DNA from: Amphimedon queenslandica
Taxonomy: Eukaryota; Porifera; Demospongiae; Haplosclerida; Niphatidae
Reading direction: 5' to 3'
DNA: 24,125 bases
Assembly: GCF_000090795.2 (NCBI RefSeq)
Contig: NW_003547101.1
Span: 2,260-26,384 of the forward strand
The notes under the pieces were generated by a model. That model was not told where the DNA came from. It was given only the letters and a program-made list of their open reading frames with translations, and did not search any database. Numbering within the stretch: the first letter of the stretch is position 1; the number at the start of each line of letters is the position of its first letter. Made by a program: the position numbers and the translations under genes. Positions 19,828 through 24,125 of the stretch are shown one piece after another.

Positions 19828-22800
19828 GTTTCTTTTTAAGTTCTTCAAACAACTCTTTAAGACAATGTTCCAATGCACCATCACGACTTTGCTTAGGAGG
19901 ACCTTTTATTTTCAATCCAGTTCGTGTATCTTCACATATACACATCCACTTCAACTCCCATCTAATAATTTTACTCTTTCTAGTCCATTTAATGATAGTG
20001 CCACCTATTGGTATCTAATTTAAAGTCAATTTATTGTATAATACTCTGAGCTTTATGAACTCACTTCTCCACTTCGCTTTTCTTTATCTTTAGCATGACG
20101 TTGTATCAATTCTATGAGAGATAATAATAGTGTAGTTACAATATATGAAACTACATAATACAGTGCATGTGGTCTTTTTACCTTTTATATGTTTTCTATC
20201 AATATTGAATACATCAACTTCAGCTGATGCATCAACTTCTTCTGATACCGCTGCTGCAGCAGGTGGTAGCTCAGGTTTAGGCTCAGAAGGTTGAACAGGT
20301 ATAGGTTGACCTAGTAATGTATTGATTACATTGATCACTAATAATGTACACACACACACTCACCTAACTGGTGTAATATAGAAGTAGCAATATCTGTTAG
20401 TGTACGATGTTGTTGGTTTATTAATACATGACATATATCAATAAGATACTGCTCTGGATTTAGAGAGGATTCCAACTGTTGCTCAATGACATTCACAAGT
20501 TTACTAGATTTCTCATTATTAGTTACTCCTAATACATACATGTCCTCTTTAGTTTGTTGTGGTATCAGATCTTTAGCATACAGTGCATCAGTTACATTGT
20601 ATAGATTCACACTAACAGCATGAACTAATTTATACGAATGGCTTTGTAGTATCTCCTTTGGTCTATTACCTGCAGTGTATCAGTTAATGAGTGTTGTATT
20701 AAGTGCATGTTTACCTGATGTAGTACTAGTAACAGGTTTATTAATTACAGAAACTGATGATGATACAGTAGATACTACTGGTACAGTACTGGTAGGAGCA
20801 TCAGCAGTACCTATTATACATTTAATATAACTATTAAAATAAATACATGATCATTACCTCCTGTACATTGATGTACTTGTAACTGATCATTAATAGTTTG
20901 TAATAAATTGATCTCTTCTCTTTTAATCAATGCATTGAGTACATCTCTCCATGTTGCTGTAGGATTTGTATTCAGCCATTTTGTAAATAAAGCTAGTTTT
21001 TGATGCTTAGCTTCTAGCTGTTCAATTGCTTTAATAGTCCATTGTGTTATTCCAGGTAAGAGAAGGCCAAATAATTGCCAGTCAACAAGTGGTTCAAGCC
21101 ACTGATTTAACTTAATGAGATCAGGTTTTGTATAAGTAACAACTAATCCTTTTAATGTATTTGTACTTGCTATCATTAGTGCAGTCCATCCTTTATTGTT
21201 CTGAATGTTAACATTAGCTCCAGCAGACAGTAAACTGTGTACAATGTCCTCATGTCCTCTTTCACAAGCTAACATTAGTGCTGTCTTGCCTTCTTCATTA
21301 GTATGATCAATATTAACAGTTTCTAGTTGAAGAAGAAATTCTACTGCTTCATTATTACCAGCTTTGACTGCCTCAAGGAGAGCTAGTTCAAAGGTGAAGT
21401 TCATATTCTTACTTCCTTGAAAGACAGGATGACCATTAATGTATAATTTAAATATACCAATGAGATACACAAACTGTAACTTTCCTCCAGTATATTCTAT
21501 TAGACTATCAGCTGTAATGTCAAGAATATGTAACTTGATGACAACAGATCCTGATTCAATAGTGATGCATTTCATTATTGACTGTCTAAGTCTTTTTGGT
21601 ACTAATCTTTCAATAAGAATATATAATCCATTAATTTTAATGTCATTCCATGGATTTTGTAGTTCTATACAGATCAATGGCATATTCTCCAAATTTCTTC
21701 TATAAGGTTCATACACTTTACGTAGTTTTTGTTTAAGTTCAGTAATTGGTCTTGATGAACGAAATACATTAGCTTTTAATGAATAAGCCTTCAGTTCATC
21801 AAGTAGATCTTTTTCATCACTTATGAACTCATTACACATAGCAACTATCAGACTACAGTCAATGAAGTCATAATAATGATAGATCTTCTTAAAAATATCA
21901 TCTAAATCACTACCTACTGTACCATGCTCCCAGTGAAGCTGATCCTCAATCCAATTAGACATTTCGATTTGTGAACTTTTATTTCCTTTTTTGCGAAAAA
22001 TTGATTTTACATTTCTCATGATGTGAGAGAATTTCGTTTGTAATTCATTCAAAGAATCTTGAACTTCTTGGTCTTCTTTTGGAAAAAATATAATTTCGAC
22101 ATCACCTAAGAAGGAATAAAAATAGTTATGCCTGCATGTAGCTTACCATCAGAATTTGATCTTCTTGTTGATAATGATATTTCTAAGAGAGAAGTCATGG
22201 GTCAATGTTTATTAATTACAAAAATGATAATGTTTGAACTACAATAATACAAAAGTTTTATTCTGCCATTATGCTAAAGAAATAAATTCTTATATTTATT
22301 ACTGTTTCGAACAATCTAAGCCACCAATACATCAACTGAAATCATGTTAATTTACAAAAAAACAGATAAAAAATGTTTATGCTTATTAAACTTACCTATA
22401 TATTCCAGAAGTTTAGATTTTGCTTTGCCCAGTTGATCAGGAAAGTCATCACAAAGTTTTATTAATGTATCCCAATTGACATCTTTATCAGCATCAAACC
22501 ACCTCTGGAATACCAACACAAGATTGGTACTTGCTGTTCCTGGTATTGGCATCAGATCAGACACATTTACATTTAATCCGGCCGCTATTTTCATGTAATG
22601 ATGATCAAAAGAACCAAATATCTGTGTAACTGCTGCCATATCAAGCTTTTTGTCTATAATACTAATAAGAGATACGTAGAAGTTTAAATTTTTACCTGTT
22701 ACAGGACCAGGATTGAGTTCGACATCTCCTGATAAGAGGAGGAGGAGAAGTAAAACCAAATAGTAGATCAGGTCAGAGCTACTCCCAATAGTAGCTATAA

Positions 22801-23082
22801 ACAAGACTAATGACTGGAGGCAGTGGATCATAACAGTAACAGTAATTATACCTATTGTAAATACACTGTATGATAATATTATATACTGTTAGTTTGTTTA
22901 CCAGTTAGAGACAGAGCTGCTGGCAGTTTAGATGTCTTCTCTCCTAATGTAGTACTGCCTGACTTGCTGTCTACTGCAGCTTTTAATGAGTGAGAGTGGC
23001 GGCCATTAGCTGGTTTACTGGAGGCAGCTTGACAGTAGTTCCACAGTCCAATACTTGCTCTCCATTGAGAGACATCAATCAT
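19823..23082 (-). CDS. Paralogue E: leader-2A-death-unknown-ankyrin-death-CARD-like-Pro linker-C-terminal domain (882 aa)
   Basis: Ten exons: 23082-22902, 22851-22696, 22653-22396, 22182-22147, 22105-20858, 20810-20715, 20669-20364, 20310-20182, 20111-20065, 20014-19823; phases match throughout and the sum is 883 codons. The leader (1-110) ends in 2A at Gly109/Pro110, seven nt before an intron. Next is a death-type domain (about 112-198; VFQRWFDADKDVNWDTLIKL). Then comes an unrecognised mostly helical region (about 229-438; LDDIFKKIYHYYDFID, ESGSVVIKLHILDITADSLI). Ankyrin repeats follow (about 448-525; TALMLACERGHEDIVHSLLS, then AGANVNIQNNKGWTALMIAS). A second death domain is at about 535-618 (LEPLVDWQLFGLLLPGIT, TATWRDVLNAL). 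A Ser/Thr/Val linker, a CARD-like domain (659-760), a PKPELPPAAAA linker and the same basic C-terminal domain as paralogue C complete it. It looks like a fusion of a separate ankyrin/death gene into the cluster architecture. Introns as short as 41 nt are present. Confidence 0.78.
22703..22732 (-). promoter_or_regulatory. 2A ribosome-skipping site of paralogue E
   Basis: Encodes SGDVELNPGP after a poly-Leu stretch. Only Val-Thr follows the Pro before a 42-nt intron, so the leader-2A unit sits on its own exon here. Confidence 0.85.
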
Positions 23083-23313
23083 CTTGTACTATAAGTATGG
23101 AGGACAATAAGAGAATTAGGTCACTTAGCTATTTCACTTACAATAAAGAAAGCAGGGGTTTATTAAAGTTTCTCCTTTAATCATTAAAGGAAAAAGTTGT
23201 TTAGCGGAAGGATGGGCGTTGTTTACTGTACTGGCATGCAAAAAATGCAATAAATTTGCTTTATGGTCCCCGCCCCCTGACCCTCTTGGACATTGGCGGG
23301 GTTTCGCGGGAAA
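23083..23313. promoter_or_regulatory. Shared head-to-head promoter region
   Basis: Intergenic 231 bp between the divergent starts of paralogue E and the right-hand gene. Near E it keeps the TATGGAGGACAAT block seen upstream of B and C. Near the right gene it is GC-rich, with CCCCGCCCCC (23268-23277) and the E2F-type TTTCGCGGGAAA (23302-23313). Confidence 0.5.
23302..23313 (+). promoter_or_regulatory. E2F/DP-type binding site
   Basis: TTTCGCGGGAAA fits the E2F core (TTTSGCGS with a flanking AAA) and lies only 12 nt before the ATG at 23325. A cell-cycle-linked or ubiquitous promoter is inferred. Confidence 0.5.
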
Positions 23314-23800
23314 ATGATTTTAACATGGCGTCCACATGGTTGCAGATTGAGACTTTTGTTTCCATTCATTCGCTTCTCCCAGTCAACCCTCCCTCCTCCT
23401 CCTCCTCTCACTGTAGACACAGCTGCATCAAGCTATGAAGGAGAAGGAGGTTATGAAGAGAAGGTTGTACGAAAAAAGAAAATAAAAGAAGAGAGAGTCA
23501 GTCTTCCTCCTGTGCCCCTCCCACCTCTCCTTGGGGAAGCACTGAGGACTGTATTATCAAGTAATGGAAGATGATATAATGATTGAATGTTAATGATATG
23601 TAATAACGATATTTATAAAAGGAGTTTCTAATGATAGTTTACCATCAATCATGATTTATTACATTAATTGTTATAATTAATGAAAATAATAATCATAATT
23701 TAATTTTGTTATAATGCATTTTCCGATTATAATTTCAGAGGTAAATATACATGTACTCGAAATATGTACATGTATATATGTACATCACTTTTAAAAATTC

Positions 23801-23868
<68 letters not shown>

Positions 23869-24036
23869 GATTATCCTCCTAAGTCGTTAATAGCAGCTGG
23901 TAGCCTAATCTCAGAGTACATCTTCAGAGATACCACCGTGACTCCGCCCATTAAATATGGCCGCCGTATTTCCATTGGTTACGCTGCCAGTAGAACACAA
24001 CCAGTTTACGGATCAACATACCGTGTACTTCATGAG
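23314..24036 (+). CDS. Unidentified gene, 5' part (2 exons visible)
   Basis: Exon 1 runs to 23560 (donor GTAATG, phase 1) and exon 2 is 23870-24036 (acceptor after a (TTA)n run, donor GTATCA). The spliced frame reads a charged stretch (YEEKVVRKKKIKEERV), then VSLPPVPLPPLLGEALRTVL and SSNYPPKSLIAAGSLISEYI, continuing FRDTTVTPPIKYGRRISIGY. The start is uncertain: ATG 23314 is in this frame, while ATG 23325 has a better context (AACATGGCG) but is in another frame and would need a small intron or sequence error to join. I do not recognise the family. Coding character is supported by the in-phase splice and the balanced composition of exon 2. The 3' part lies beyond the window. Confidence 0.55.
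23561..23869 (+). other. Intron of the right-hand gene with (TTA)n microsatellite
   Basis: AT-rich intron of 309 nt. ATGTACATG palindromes lie at 23749-23785 and a (TTA)n run of about 66 bp (23803-23868) serves as the acceptor tract. The poly-Leu frame through it is an artefact. Confidence 0.7.
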
Positions 24037-24125
24037 GTATCATCATGTGACTCTCATGTGATCATTAATAACATGTACATGTATAGTTATTTAATATTGA
24101 TAAAGGATTAAACCAGAGACTATGC

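Noticed and set aside
23764-24111. 115-codon frame starting in poly-Leu
   Set aside because: The poly-Leu is a (TTA)n intronic run; only 23870-24036 is kept, as an exon.

Overview
The window looks like a piece of a sponge (Porifera) nuclear genome, most likely Amphimedon or a close relative. The grounds are intron-bearing eukaryotic genes, very short introns (41-54 nt), AT-rich DNA crowded with microsatellites and MITE-like repeats, and a tandem family of genes that join a virus-like 2A peptide (SGDVELNPGP in every copy) to animal death-fold domains. The species is inferred; no search was run.

Left part (1-10.2 kb, + strand): the 3' two thirds of a cytoplasmic dynein light intermediate chain gene. 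Eight exons can be phased exactly (422-10188), down to the effector-binding helix and the stop. Its introns hold a four-copy MITE family, a 61-bp tandem hairpin repeat, a ~180-bp AT-rich repeat array and paired GA/CT tracts. On the opposite strand inside one intron (2754-3169) sits an easily missed two-exon gene for a 77-residue secreted peptide with eight cysteines and a TATA box. The terminal dynein exon occurs a second time at 13489-13683, differing only at synonymous sites.

Centre and right (10.8-23.1 kb, - strand): a cluster of five paralogues, read right to left as E, D, C, B, A. The four complete ones run: hydrophobic leader, 2A, death domain, CARD-like death-fold domain, C-terminal module. 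In A (10829-12789) and B (14269-15954) the C-terminal module is an LRAT/NC-type (NlpC/P60 superfamily) domain with serine at the usual catalytic cysteine position. In C (16812-18091) and E (19823-23082) it is a proline-rich linker plus a small alpha/beta domain, faintly like a dsRNA-binding fold, whose stop codon overlaps an AATAAA signal. E also has an extra death domain, an uncharacterised helical region and ankyrin repeats. D (18652-19294) is a broken copy truncated at a dispersed repeat. A decayed LRAT exon remnant lies at 16453-16532.

Right edge (23.3-24.1 kb, + strand): start of an unidentified gene, head-to-head with E and fed by a GC-rich promoter with an E2F-type site.

The most interesting content is the cluster. 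2A skipping could release each death-fold protein from its hydrophobic leader, giving a cytosolic form when 2A works and a membrane or secretory form when it does not. The downstream cargo is a modular, fast-duplicating set of death-fold adaptors, two of them with apparently disabled lipid-acyltransferase-like domains. This resembles innate-immune or cell-death signalling, but no NACHT or LRR domain is present, so these are not NLRs.
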